64,000 nt of DNA, taken from contig DMXI01000105.1 of NCBI GenBank assembly GCA_003483885.1, positions 32,119 to 96,118 on the forward strand. The letters are read 5' to 3'. This document shows positions 8,670-17,120 of the stretch, piece after piece (the first letter of the stretch is position 1; every line of letters begins with the position of its first letter). The notes beneath the pieces are model-generated. The model was not told the DNA's origin, made no database searches, and saw only the letters and a program-made list of their open reading frames with translations. This stretch comes from Microscillaceae bacterium (lineage in GTDB: Bacteria; Bacteroidota; Bacteroidia; Cytophagales; Microscillaceae). A program made the position numbers and the translations under genes.

Positions 8670-9647
8670 TTAATTTGTTATATGAAAATGTGGTAATACC
8701 TTTTCTGCCAAATACTCGAGGGTGTAATCCATATCCAACTCATTGAATCGTAAGTTGATCGCCACATGGTTTACGCCAACGGAACGTGCTTGCTGTAGAT
8801 ACTCAATTAAATAATTGATCCCAATTTTGAATCCTAATTGGATAGGTTGGGGACTAAAATCATCGTCTTTTTGCAATACCACATATAAAGGTTGCATAAA
8901 AGGCTGACTATGGGCGTGATGCTCAGCAATCAAGCTTCGCCATTGGGCAATGGTCTCTTGTTGTTGTTGCAGGTTTCGGGGATAATACATCCAACCGTCG
9001 GCCTGCTGAGCATTCCATTCTACAGTTTGGCGGCTGTGCCCAGTGACTAACATAGGGATCTTATACCCGTGAGGTTTAGGAAGTATATCTATGCCTCCTG
9101 TCAGGTGACCATAGTGGGTAGAGTTGTGTACAGGAAAACTTTCTTGAGCTTGGCGGATATAATCAAAAGATGCCCGAAATAACTCACCTCGTTTTTCGTA
9201 GTCTATACCCATGGCTGGATATTCTTCATATCTATCGCCAGAGGCTACTCCCAAAATAAGCCGACCTTCGGATAGTTGATCAATCGTAGCGGCTGACTTG
9301 GCTACATGTACTGGATGATGCAAAGGCAAGGCTATGCTGGCTACTCCCAAAGCTATGTCGCTGGTTTGTGCCGCTAAATATCCCAGGTAAGTAAAAGGAT
9401 CGAAGGTTTGCCCAGCGTCTCCAAACGTAGGTACATTGAATGGCACATCCCTGATCCACAGTGCTTTAAAGCCTAACTGTTCTATCAGTTTTACCCGTTG
9501 CAAATGGTGTTGCATCGTAGGCACTGGGCCTTGAGCGTAATTTTCGATGGGCACTACTACCCCCACACTCAATTGGTTAGGCTGGAAAACGGCATTGTAT
9601 CCACGGTTGATAGATTGAAACTTAAGCGTATTTGTTTTTGGTAACAT
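8670..9647 (-). CDS. Luciferase-like flavin oxidoreductase (LLM class)
   Basis: A (beta/alpha)8 bacterial-luciferase-like fold is indicated by SVGVVVPIENYAQGP at the start, LGVASIALPLHHPVHVAKSAATIDQLS in the middle and GRLILGVASGDR. The closest family known to me is the BA3436-type luciferase-like oxidoreductases, about 320 residues. I chose the ATG at 9647 (about 325 aa); a GTG at 9698 would add 17 residues. It probably uses FMNH2 or F420-like reduced flavin; the substrate is unknown. It lies between the DUF1330 gene and the SDR gene. Confidence 0.88.
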   Translation of the reverse strand: MLPKTNTLKFQSINRGYNAVFQPNQLSVGVVVPIENYAQGPVPTMQHHLQRVKLIEQLGFKALWIRDVPFNVPTFGDAGQTFDPFTYLGYLAAQTSDIALGVASIALPLHHPVHVAKSAATIDQLSEGRLILGVASGDRYEEYPAMGIDYEKRGELFRASFDYIRQAQESFPVHNSTHYGHLTGGIDILPKPHGYKIPMLVTGHSRQTVEWNAQQADGWMYYPRNLQQQQETIAQWRSLIAEHHAHSQPFMQPLYVVLQKDDDFSPQPIQLGFKIGINYLIEYLQQARSVGVNHVAINLRFNELDMDYTLEYLAEKVLPHFHITN

Positions 9648-9778
9648 GGGTATATTTGTTTTTGCCTCCCAATTTGTCAAAAAATCACCCTCCTGCACTC
9701 AAAAGGAAGGTGATCATGACTCTTAATGTTATCGCTAATTGCATTATTGATGAAGCCCCAGGAATTAAGCCCTAGAGA

Positions 9779-10081
9779 CTAAGCCAAATCATCCTTTGCT
9801 TCAATCAAGTAATGATGACTGTTGGAGCCTTCGGTACGAGCTTTCAAATGAGGTGCATATTCACTGTCATTCATAAAATTTATTGCAGCTTCCTTAGAAG
9901 GCCACTCGATAATGATGCGCAAGGCGGCATCTTGTTTGTCACCTTCTACTTGTTCGTGAGTACCTGTACGAGCCAAGTATTTTCCACCATATTTAGCCAC
10001 CAACTTATTGGCAGGGCCAATGTAAGCAGGAATCCAGTCTTCGTTGGTAGGGGTTACGTCTAATACTGAGTAATAAGCCAT
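9779..10081 (-). CDS. DUF1330 family protein
   Basis: This 100-residue alpha/beta protein of the dimeric ferredoxin-like (ABM-like) fold has the DUF1330 pattern: YSVLDVTP at the start, YGGKYLARTG, and IIEWPSKEAAINFMNDSEYAP. The role is unknown; members often sit beside oxidoreductases, as here. It is the first gene of the DUF1330-LLM-SDR run, about 370 bp from the divergent AraC pseudogene. Confidence 0.88.
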   Translation of the reverse strand: MAYYSVLDVTPTNEDWIPAYIGPANKLVAKYGGKYLARTGTHEQVEGDKQDAALRIIIEWPSKEAAINFMNDSEYAPHLKARTEGSNSHHYLIEAKDDLA

Positions 10082-10449
10082 TTTTTCGTTGTTTTGTTAG
10101 AGTCTATTTAAAAGTTATAATCTGGGCTAAAAATGCAGCTTTTATGCCCTGATATCAGCAATTTTTGCAACAATAGCTTTGGCTATTCCTTTAAAAATAA
10201 GCTTCACCAGTACAAAAAATCCATCATTTTTATCTCCGAAGACAAAGTTGAAATACACTCTTGTTTAAATAATGTGATTTTTGTTGATGCAAAGTTGCTC
10301 TATTATCCTGAATAGTTAGTTGTATAATTAGGGGTCTTATAGGTATAAAAAAAGGTTAATGTCTAACTTTGACCATTAAAAGTACCTAATGAGTAGTTTT
10401 TAGAAGTGAGTAAGCTTATTTTTACGCTTGTAAAGCCAATATTTATACA

Positions 10450-10625
10450 ATGCTTATAGGAGAAATATAAAATGTTTTTGAGATACACGTAGAAGAGTTT
10501 TCTGCCTGGCAAAAGCGATCATACCGTCATAATTTCTTTGAATTGGTATATGTGGATAACAGCAATGGCTACCAATGCATTACAGGCCTCAATCCCTGAA
10601 AGTAATAACCTGCTTTTGCTTGCCA
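10450..10625 (+). pseudogene. Truncated AraC-family regulator pseudogene
   Basis: From about 10436 to 10580 the DNA is close to the first 140 bases of the AraC gene at 11879, including the bases just before the ATG. Codon 7 is TAA where the intact gene has CAA. After the GCAT at 10577-10580 similarity fades, with a possible degenerate match to about 10625, and the remaining gene (the DNA-binding half) is missing. It stands divergent to the DUF1330-LLM-SDR genes, as its paralogues stand divergent to other oxidoreductases. Positions 10082-10435 otherwise hold only AT-rich sequence and a small open frame I do not trust. Confidence 0.85.
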
Positions 10626-10673
10626 TAATAGCGAGCCTGTTTTTGGTAGTTAATCTGAACAGATAGCGTAATT

Positions 10674-10834
10674 AGTGCGGTCACTTAATCTTTCATAATT
10701 TCGGGCCTTTGATCTTACTGAAAGGAGACCAAAGAGGATAGAACCACTTTTAGGAACCACACTTATTTTGCGATAAAACGACTTCCAACTCTGGTTTTTT
10801 TGGGCCTCCCTTCGGTAAGACCCAAAAACTGTAG
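10674..10834 (-). repeat. Structured intergenic repeat, two-hairpin family, copy 2
   Basis: The reverse complement matches 21737-21902 along its full length. It shares the CTRCAGTTTTTGGGTCTTACC start, the central GGAAGTCGTYTTATCGCAAA block and the CCCGAAATTATGAAAGATTA end. Two hairpins are present: the GGGTCT/AGACCC one with loop TACCGAAGGG and the GGTCTCC...AGACC one. It lies between the AraC pseudogene and the ABM gene. Confidence 0.85.
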
Positions 10835-10919
10835 ATTGATATGAGTTAACCTAATAAGAGACTTTATCATAAAAAGTCTCCTATTGTTTATATAAGCAGC
10901 AAATGTTTATAAAAGAGTT

Positions 10920-11684
10920 TTATAACCTCGCAAAGCCACCCAAGGGTAGTAATAAAGCCGGACTCAAAGCCGCATGACGGTCTCGCAATTCGGCAGGCAT
11001 ATCACCCAAGTGCAACATGCGAGTAGGAGTAGCCGCCGCAATCCAGCGCTCAGCGTGGGCATCCCAATTGCCTATATGTTGGTGGGCAGAAGCCAGGTCT
11101 TTGAAACGCTCATATACTAAAATATCCCCTTCGTTAGAAATGTAATACTGGTAATTTAGGGTACCTTCTTCTTTTAAAGATTCCTCGATTTGATCGTTCA
11201 TGACTGCTTCAAAAGCTTCTCGCTTTCCTTCTTTTAGCTTGGCTTCTACAATCCAGCCAAAATTTGCAAAGGTTGTTTTACCTTGCTGGGCAATCATATT
11301 GCTTTCAGTGTCTCGAGAGAAACCACCCAAGGGAAGCATCCATAAAGGGCTCAATACTGCGTGACGATCTCGCAACTCGGTAGGCATGTCACCCAGATGC
11401 AACATTCGAGTAGGAGTAGCCGCCGCAGTCCAACGTTCGGCATGAGCATCCCAGTTACCTATGTGTTGATGGGCAGCGTCAAGGTCTTTGAAACGTTCGT
11501 ATACTAAAATATCCCCTTCGTTAGAAATGTAATACTGGTAATTTAGGGTACCTTCTTCCTTTAAAGATTCCTTGATTTGGTCATTCATGACCGCTTCAAA
11601 TGCTTCTCTTTGGCCTTCTTTTAGCTTGGCTTCTACAATCCAGCCAAAATTAGTGAAAGTAGTCTTTTTTTGTTCTGTGATCAT
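10920..11684 (-). CDS. Tandem-duplicated ABM monooxygenase-like protein (two fused copies)
   Basis: This 254-residue protein is made of two nearly identical halves of about 125 residues, each an antibiotic-biosynthesis-monooxygenase (ABM) dimeric ferredoxin-like domain (TTFxNFGWIVEAKLKEG, then LNYQYYISNEGDILVYERF). The second half begins MIAQQGKTTF, matching the protein start MITEQKKTTF, so it looks like two tandem genes joined in frame by loss of the stop between them. ABM enzymes act as dimers, so the fusion may be a covalent pseudo-dimer. Cofactor-free oxidation of a quinol or aromatic is possible but not shown. It is divergent from the AraC gene at 11879. Confidence 0.88.
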   Translation of the reverse strand: MITEQKKTTFTNFGWIVEAKLKEGQREAFEAVMNDQIKESLKEEGTLNYQYYISNEGDILVYERFKDLDAAHQHIGNWDAHAERWTAAATPTRMLHLGDMPTELRDRHAVLSPLWMLPLGGFSRDTESNMIAQQGKTTFANFGWIVEAKLKEGKREAFEAVMNDQIEESLKEEGTLNYQYYISNEGDILVYERFKDLASAHQHIGNWDAHAERWIAAATPTRMLHLGDMPAELRDRHAALSPALLLPLGGFARL

Positions 11685-11748
11685 TTTTTTGTGTTTAAAA
11701 ATTGGTTTTTTAGTAACACAAAAGTGAAGTTTTATGCGGATTATTTGA

Positions 11749-11785
11749 CTGTAAAATTATTGGTCATTACGGTAAAATAAATGGT
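11749..11785. promoter_or_regulatory. Candidate AraC operator: direct repeats two helical turns apart
   Basis: CTGTAAAATTATTGGT (11749-11764) and CGGTAAAATAAATGGT (11770-11785) match at 13 of 16 positions with a 21-base period. They lie in the 194-bp gap between the ABM gene and the divergent AraC gene. AraC-type proteins bind direct repeats with this spacing. The assignment is inference from position and spacing. Confidence 0.45.
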
Positions 11786-11878
11786 TTTTGAAGGGTGAAA
11801 CTTAGCCAATTAAAGCTATATGTTGAATTTCACCTACAAACCAGCTAATTTTATAGCCGATAAACCAATATAAATACT

Positions 11879-12739
11879 ATGCTTATAGAAGAAACCCAAA
11901 ATATTTTTGAGATACACGTAGAAGAGCTTTCTGCCTGGCAAAAGCGACCGCACCGTCATAATTTCTTTGAATTGGTATATGTAGATAACGGCAGTGGCTA
12001 CCAATGCATCAACCTGAGTGAGTTTGAGTATCAGGCGGGTAACATTTTTTTGCTTCCTCCTATGGATTGCCATTCCTTCAAAATTCAAGAAACTTCTCGT
12101 TTTTTCTTCATCCGATTTACCGACCATTACTTTCTAAACAATGATCAACTGATCAATTACAAAAGCTGGTTTGATCAAATGGCTTATGTGCTGACCAATT
12201 ACAATAAAGTACCAGGAGACATCATTGCCTCTGAGCGGGAACGGGCATTGATTATCCAGACAATCAAGTCTATTCATCAAGAGTATTTGTTGACAGATAC
12301 TTACTCTGATGCAATTATTACTGGAATGATGACCGCAATTTTGAACATACTGGCACGCAGTATCGAGAAACAATATGTAGAACAAGCCAATAAAGTTGAT
12401 AGCAGATTTGGGGAGGTGTTGCGATACATTAATACCAATATCAGTAATCAAAAATTGTTGAGGATTCCAGTATTATCGGACAAATTCGGGATTGCTCCTA
12501 CGTATTTTTCGGAATATTTTAAAAAACACGCTGATATGGGCTTGGCAGAATACATTACCAAATCGAAATTAAAACTGGTGCAAACCAAGCTACTCCATAC
12601 TGATCTTACCCTCAAAGAAATTGCCTATCAGCTAGACTTTACCGATAGTAGTCATTTGGCTAAAACTTTCAAAAATGTGTATGGCATGACCATTCGGGAG
12701 TTTAAACAAAGCGGAAAAAATTGTTGCGAATATGGATAA
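11879..12739 (+). CDS. AraC-family transcriptional regulator
   Basis: An N-terminal cupin-like sensing domain (HRHNFFELVYV, GNIFLLPP) occupies residues of about 1-150. A C-terminal double helix-turn-helix includes LKEIAYQLDFTDSSHLAKTFKNVYGM. It is strongly similar along its full length to the regulator at 16260 and to the pseudogene at 10450. It is divergent from the fused ABM gene, which it probably controls. A second, unrelated AraC gene follows after 14 bases, so they may be co-transcribed. Confidence 0.93.
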   Translation: MLIEETQNIFEIHVEELSAWQKRPHRHNFFELVYVDNGSGYQCINLSEFEYQAGNIFLLPPMDCHSFKIQETSRFFFIRFTDHYFLNNDQLINYKSWFDQMAYVLTNYNKVPGDIIASERERALIIQTIKSIHQEYLLTDTYSDAIITGMMTAILNILARSIEKQYVEQANKVDSRFGEVLRYINTNISNQKLLRIPVLSDKFGIAPTYFSEYFKKHADMGLAEYITKSKLKLVQTKLLHTDLTLKEIAYQLDFTDSSHLAKTFKNVYGMTIREFKQSGKNCCEYG

Positions 12740-12753
12740 AATGAAACCTGGTT

Positions 12754-13584
12754 ATGAGAATAATTGAGCCAGATAAACGATTGAAAACTGTAGTAAGGCA
12801 GTTTTGGTACCTTGAAGGCAGTAGCTTGGGACACAACCGTTTGTCGTGTAAGATTCTGGCAGATGGAACCCCTGGGATTATTTTTCAACACAATAGGGAA
12901 CACTCAGCCGTGGTAAACGAAACCAATAATTACCTACCTCTGGCATTTGCTTATGGGCAAAGTACCCAGCCCTGCTTCAATGAAATTATTGGTACGCCTT
13001 TTATTTTTGGTGTTAACTTTCAACCCAATGCTTTTAAGGCATTGTTTGCCATAGATACTTCGGAACTTACCAATGCCATATTAGAGATTGAGTATCTTTT
13101 GGGGGCAAGTTTTCAAGAGCAATTGTTAGAAGCGACTCACCCATCAAAAGTAGCCCAATTGTTCAACGAGGCACTTTTGCAGAAACTGGTGCAGTTTACC
13201 CCTATGCAAATGATGGATGAAAGCATTCGTTTGATTCTGGGAAAACTGCCTGAAATTGATCCCAAAAAACTGGCCTCACATTTTAACATTTCCAGAAGAC
13301 AGTTTCAGCGAAAATTTAAAGCTTATGTGGGGGTGTGCCCCGAGACTTATATCCGCATTGTTAAGTTTCAGCATGCCATTAATTTGCTGCGCCAGGGGCG
13401 GTACCAAAAACTAAGTGATGTGGGTTATATGCTGAATTACGCTGATCAATCCCACTTTAATCGGGAGTTTAAGAGATTTTCAGGCGACACACCCAAAAAA
13501 TTTCTAGAAACTAAAGCAAAACCACAACCTTTTTTGCAGGCGAACCTACCCACTTATCTTCCTTTACGCATTGTGCATTATTGA
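12754..13584 (+). CDS. AraC-family regulator with a DUF6597-like N-terminus
   Basis: The N-terminus (EPDKRLKTVVRQFWYLEG, then ILADGTPGIIFQHN) matches the DUF6597-type domain found in many Bacteroidota AraC proteins. The C-terminal double helix-turn-helix includes LSDVGYMLNYADQSHFNREFKRFSGDTP. It is unrelated in its N-terminus to the AraC gene upstream, from which it is separated by 14 bases. It may control the MBL-fold hydrolase gene that follows. Confidence 0.9.
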   Translation: MRIIEPDKRLKTVVRQFWYLEGSSLGHNRLSCKILADGTPGIIFQHNREHSAVVNETNNYLPLAFAYGQSTQPCFNEIIGTPFIFGVNFQPNAFKALFAIDTSELTNAILEIEYLLGASFQEQLLEATHPSKVAQLFNEALLQKLVQFTPMQMMDESIRLILGKLPEIDPKKLASHFNISRRQFQRKFKAYVGVCPETYIRIVKFQHAINLLRQGRYQKLSDVGYMLNYADQSHFNREFKRFSGDTPKKFLETKAKPQPFLQANLPTYLPLRIVHY

Positions 13585-13659
13585 TGGCAAATGTCGCTAA
13601 CGTTCTATTTTTAGTCGTGACTAAGTAGTTGTTTTGAGTGATCAAAAGCAATAATTCCT

Positions 13660-14427
13660 ATGATTCAAATACATCACTTAAACTGCGTGGAAATTCAATC
13701 TGCTCAACATGGGCGAGCCATTGGGCATTGTCTGCTATTAGCAACCCCTGAAAAACTTATGCTGATTGACACTGGGGTGGGACTGTTGGATACCCAAAAA
13801 CCTAATGAAAGAATTGGCTCACAATTGATTGATTTGGTGGGTTTTAGATTCAATGAGCAATATACTGCCTTTCGACAAATAGAAGCCCTTGGGCTGAACC
13901 CTGAAAAAGTGACTGATTGTATAATTTCGCATTTAGACAATGACCACATTGGTGGGTTAGCCGATTTTCCCAAGGCGAATGTACACCTGAGCTCCGAAGA
14001 ATATGAAAGTTTTAAAAGTGGCAACCCCAGGTATTTGTCTACTCCTTTAGCGCATAAGCCTACGATTGTTACTTATCCTAAAAGTGCAGAAACCTGGTTT
14101 GGTTTTGAGGCTAGAAAACTTAACATCGATCTTGCAACAAATCTTTACCTGATTCCGCTGTTTGGTCATACTTTGGGGCATTGTGGAGTGGCATTCCAGC
14201 ATCAAAATCACTGGTGGTTATATGTAGGGGATGCTTATTATCTCAAAGCCGAACTTGCGGATGAGCAACATCCAGTAGATGAACTGGCTGCCATAAGAGC
14301 CGATGATAATGCCCAACGGATAACAACTTTGGGTAAACTAAGAAGATTTTCTAAAGAACACCCTGAGGTGAAAATGTTTGGTTACCATGATCCCGCGGAG
14401 TTTCCTGATTTAACGATATCTGGGTAG
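13660..14427 (+). CDS. MBL-fold metallo-hydrolase
   Basis: A metallo-beta-lactamase fold with binuclear metal motif H91-L-D93-N-D95-H96, then a downstream His in LFGHTLGHCG, an Asp in YVGDAYY and a final His in GYHDP. The family includes lactonases (AHL quorum-quenching type) and other hydrolases; the HLDNDH form and overall size fit the lactonase-like group, but the substrate is not determined. It lies 75 bases after the AraC gene and ends at the terminator 14440-14464. Confidence 0.9.
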   Translation: MIQIHHLNCVEIQSAQHGRAIGHCLLLATPEKLMLIDTGVGLLDTQKPNERIGSQLIDLVGFRFNEQYTAFRQIEALGLNPEKVTDCIISHLDNDHIGGLADFPKANVHLSSEEYESFKSGNPRYLSTPLAHKPTIVTYPKSAETWFGFEARKLNIDLATNLYLIPLFGHTLGHCGVAFQHQNHWWLYVGDAYYLKAELADEQHPVDELAAIRADDNAQRITTLGKLRRFSKEHPEVKMFGYHDPAEFPDLTISG

Positions 14428-14439
14428 TCTATTGAAAGA

Positions 14440-14464
14440 AAAGGGGATGCCTCTTTCCCCTTAG
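14440..14464 (+). terminator. Terminator after the MBL-fold gene
   Basis: AAGGGGA pairs with TCCCCTT around a short loop. The T-tract is weak. Confidence 0.55.
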
Positions 14465-14521
14465 TTTGTGGGGCTCTCTTCGGTACAACATCATTAAGTG
14501 AAGAATTTCTACGACAAAAAT

Positions 14522-14699
14522 GAATACCGATTAACGAACGCTGAATCGAAGGGAAGAAGCCCGAGCTTAACGAAATTAAAAAAAGAATTTTTGATTTGGT
14601 GGTGCCAGCCTCTTTCTCCAGTCGTTGATCTTGATTCGTTAATCGTTATTCTTTGTTTTTCCTGCCTTTGGCCTGACCGAAAGGATACCAAAGGCCAGG
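14522..14699. repeat. Structured intergenic repeat, two-hairpin family, possible copy 4
   Basis: A 17-bp stem pairs 14522-14538 with 14635-14651 at 16 of 17 positions (core CGATTAACGAA). Next to it is a hairpin at 14661-14699, CCTTTGG/CCAAAGG, with loop GACCGAAAGG, very like the loop TACCGAAGGG of the other copies. The rest has diverged, so family membership is tentative. A 94-codon reading frame through this block is not considered a gene. Confidence 0.5.
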
Positions 14700-14707
14700 A
14701 GGATTGG

Positions 14708-14998
14708 CTATCCAATATGCGTCATTTCGTTGAGAATAAACTCTTCTACTGCTCCTTCGGTAGCATCCATATAATCTTGTAAATGTTGGTTGTTCATATG
14801 GGTTTGCCACAAGTCGCGAGATTCCCAGTTTTCGTAAAATAAAAAGTGCGCTGGGTTTTCATTATCTTGATGCAAGTCGTACTGAAGACAACCTTGCTCA
14901 GCACGTGTAGTTTCAATTAATTTTTCAAGTTCAGTCTTTACAAGATCAACTTTATCAGTTTTAGCTTTAATGTTGGCTACAATTGTGAGTTTTGCCAT
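14708..14998 (-). CDS. ABM-family putative quinol monooxygenase (YgiN-like)
   Basis: This single ABM domain of 96 residues has VANIKAKTDKVDLVKTELEKL, EQGCLQYDLHQD and FLFYENWESRDLWQTHM, the usual arrangement of YgiN-type proteins. Known members oxidise quinols or small aromatics without a cofactor; the substrate here is unknown. It lies 52 bases after the alcohol dehydrogenase gene on the same strand, so the two are probably an operon controlled by the divergent AraC at 16260. Confidence 0.88.
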   Translation of the reverse strand: MAKLTIVANIKAKTDKVDLVKTELEKLIETTRAEQGCLQYDLHQDNENPAHFLFYENWESRDLWQTHMNNQHLQDYMDATEGAVEEFILNEMTHIG

Positions 14999-15050
14999 AA
15001 TATTTTGCGTTTATGATTTATGAAATGTGATTTAAAAGAATAATTATTTA

Positions 15051-16055
15051 TTAGAAGCCTCCCAGCACATTTTTGCCAATGACCCGACCACTTTCTTGGG
15101 CTTCATGGGCAGATTTGAGGGTTTCTACGCTTAATTTTCCAAAATTATTGGTAACTGTTGAAACCAGTACACCCTCATCCACCAGAGTCGACACCCGATT
15201 CAACAAAGTATGTTGTTGATCTATGTCGTCGGTTTGGTACATAGAGCGAGTAAACATAAACTCCCAACTAAAACTCAAAGCTTTGCTTTTGATCAGTCTA
15301 ATATCCAGAGATTTGGGGTCATCAATCACGGCAATGTGCCCACGAGGTTTGATGAGTTCTACAATCGCAGGAAAGTGTTGTTCGGTACCATTCAAGGCCG
15401 CTACATAACTAGGAGTAATGCCTAAGGAATTGATTTGGGCTGCCAAAGGTTCACGGTGATTGATGACATGATCAGCCCCCATTTTTTGAACCCAAGTCAC
15501 GGTTTCGGGCCGTGAAGCAGTCGCGATTACGGTAAGCTTGGTGAGCTTTTTGGCTAGTTGAATCAACATAGATCCTACACCACCAGCTCCTCCGATGACC
15601 AATAAGGCTTTTCCCTCGCCTTCACCTTCGTTGACATTGAGTGAGTCAAACAAAAGTTCCCAGGCGGTAATAGAAGTGAGCGGTAAGCCAGCTGCTTCGG
15701 CAAAATCAAGTGAAGCAGGTTTTTTGCCTACAATTCTTTCGTCTACGGTGTGCAATGCGGCATTGGTACCTGGTCGGGTGATGTCACCTGCGTAAAACAC
15801 TTCATCGCCTACTTTGAACTTGCTTACCTTGCTTCCGACTTCGCGAACAATGCCAGCGGCATCATAACCAATGATTTTAGTACCTTGATTGGCAGGTGCG
15901 CTGGCCCTTACTTTTACATCTACTGGGTTTACCGAAATGCCCTTTACTTCTACTAGTAAATCGTTTGGTTTTAAAACTGGGGTAGCGGTTTCAAACTCAA
16001 CCAATGCCTCAGTAGCAGTAATTGGCCCTGGCTGATTATATCCTATTGCTTTCAT
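15051..16055 (-). CDS. Zinc-type alcohol dehydrogenase-like / quinone oxidoreductase (MDR family)
   Basis: A medium-chain dehydrogenase/reductase with a GroES-like N-terminus (PVLKPNDLLVEVKGISVNPVDVKVR), then GYDAAGIVREVGS and the NADP-binding GGAGGVGSMLIQLAK. It resembles the zinc-binding alcohol dehydrogenase family 1 (about 335 aa), many of which lack the catalytic zinc. It probably reduces quinones or activated alkenes with NADPH. It is divergent from the AraC gene at 16260, with a 204-bp gap, and precedes the ABM gene. Confidence 0.9.
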   Translation of the reverse strand: MKAIGYNQPGPITATEALVEFETATPVLKPNDLLVEVKGISVNPVDVKVRASAPANQGTKIIGYDAAGIVREVGSKVSKFKVGDEVFYAGDITRPGTNAALHTVDERIVGKKPASLDFAEAAGLPLTSITAWELLFDSLNVNEGEGEGKALLVIGGAGGVGSMLIQLAKKLTKLTVIATASRPETVTWVQKMGADHVINHREPLAAQINSLGITPSYVAALNGTEQHFPAIVELIKPRGHIAVIDDPKSLDIRLIKSKALSFSWEFMFTRSMYQTDDIDQQHTLLNRVSTLVDEGVLVSTVTNNFGKLSVETLKSAHEAQESGRVIGKNVLGGF

Positions 16056-16259
16056 ATGTATGTGCTAAAATTTGTTGTTTCTGCCAAATGATTGACTGCA
16101 CAAAGGTCAGCAATTTGATCATTGAAAGTGTTGTAACAAAGTGGGTTAAAATTGTACGTTCATTGGTTAATTTGTCCGTGAGTTTACTTTTGAGTCATTT
16201 TTAGGAGCTTAAATAGCTGTTGTTGCTTATATTTGTAGTAAGAAACCATTATTTGTACA

Positions 16260-17114
16260 ATGATTACAGAATCGGCGCAAAAAATATTTGAAATTCACAT
16301 TGAAGAACTGGCCACCTGGGGGCACCGTGTGCATAAGCATAACTTTTTCGAAATCGTGTATGTAGAGCAGGGGGAGGGGTTTCAGTGTATCAATCAGCAT
16401 GAATTTGCCTATCAGGTAGGTAATATCTTTTTATTACCTCCTTTGGATTGTCATTCTTTCAAAATAAAATCATTGTCCCGGTTTTACTTTATTCGTTTTA
16501 CCGACCATTATTTTCTCAAAAGCGATGGACTTACCAACTACCAGGCTTGGTTTGACCGTATTGCCTATATTTTGGCCAATTACAACAAAGTACCTGGAGA
16601 TATTATTGCCTCTGAGCGAGAAAGAAACTATATCATCCAAAACATCAAAGCCATACACCAAGAATACTTATTGGCAGATAATTATTCGGAAGATATCATC
16701 AGCGGAGCGGTAGCGTCTATTTTGAACATTTTGGCGCGAAGCATTGAAAAAAAGTATGTAGAGCAAGCCAATGAAGGGGACAATCGTTTTGGGGAGGTTT
16801 TGAGATACATTAATACCAACATTACCGATAGCGATAAGCTACGAGTGCCCATTTTAGCCGAGCAATTCAATATTTCCAAATCTTATTTTTCAGAATATTT
16901 TAAGAAACAAGCAGGGGTGAGCCTGGCCGATCATATCCTAAAATCTAAACTGCGAATTGTCGAAACCAAGTTGTTGCACACCGATCTTTCGTTGAAGGAG
17001 ATTGCCTATCAACTCAATTTTACAGACAGTAGTCACTTGGCTCGTTCGTTTAAGAAAGTATACGGAATGACTACCAAAGAATTTAAAAATAGGGGGCAGA
17101 CTTGCTGTATGTAA
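16260..17114 (+). CDS. AraC-family transcriptional regulator (paralogue of 11879)
   Basis: It has the same layout as the regulator at 11879 and long shared stretches (GNIFLLPP, DCHSFKI, IRFTDHYFL, NYNKVPGDIIASERER, LKEIAYQLNFTDSSHLA). It has a cupin-like N-terminus and a double helix-turn-helix at the C-terminus. It is divergent from the alcohol dehydrogenase-ABM pair, the likely target. The bases just before the ATG (CCATTATTTGTACA) recall those before 11879 and before the pseudogene at 10450. Confidence 0.93.
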   Translation: MITESAQKIFEIHIEELATWGHRVHKHNFFEIVYVEQGEGFQCINQHEFAYQVGNIFLLPPLDCHSFKIKSLSRFYFIRFTDHYFLKSDGLTNYQAWFDRIAYILANYNKVPGDIIASERERNYIIQNIKAIHQEYLLADNYSEDIISGAVASILNILARSIEKKYVEQANEGDNRFGEVLRYINTNITDSDKLRVPILAEQFNISKSYFSEYFKKQAGVSLADHILKSKLRIVETKLLHTDLSLKEIAYQLNFTDSSHLARSFKKVYGMTTKEFKNRGQTCCM

Positions 17115-17120
17115 AGTTAG

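Noticed and set aside
10133..10315. A 60-codon open frame between the DUF1330 gene and the AraC pseudogene
   Set aside because: Low-complexity AT-rich sequence with no recognisable feature.
14498..14782. A 94-codon open frame after the MBL-fold gene
   Set aside because: It covers a structured repeat with two hairpins and overlaps the 3' end of the ABM gene on the other strand.
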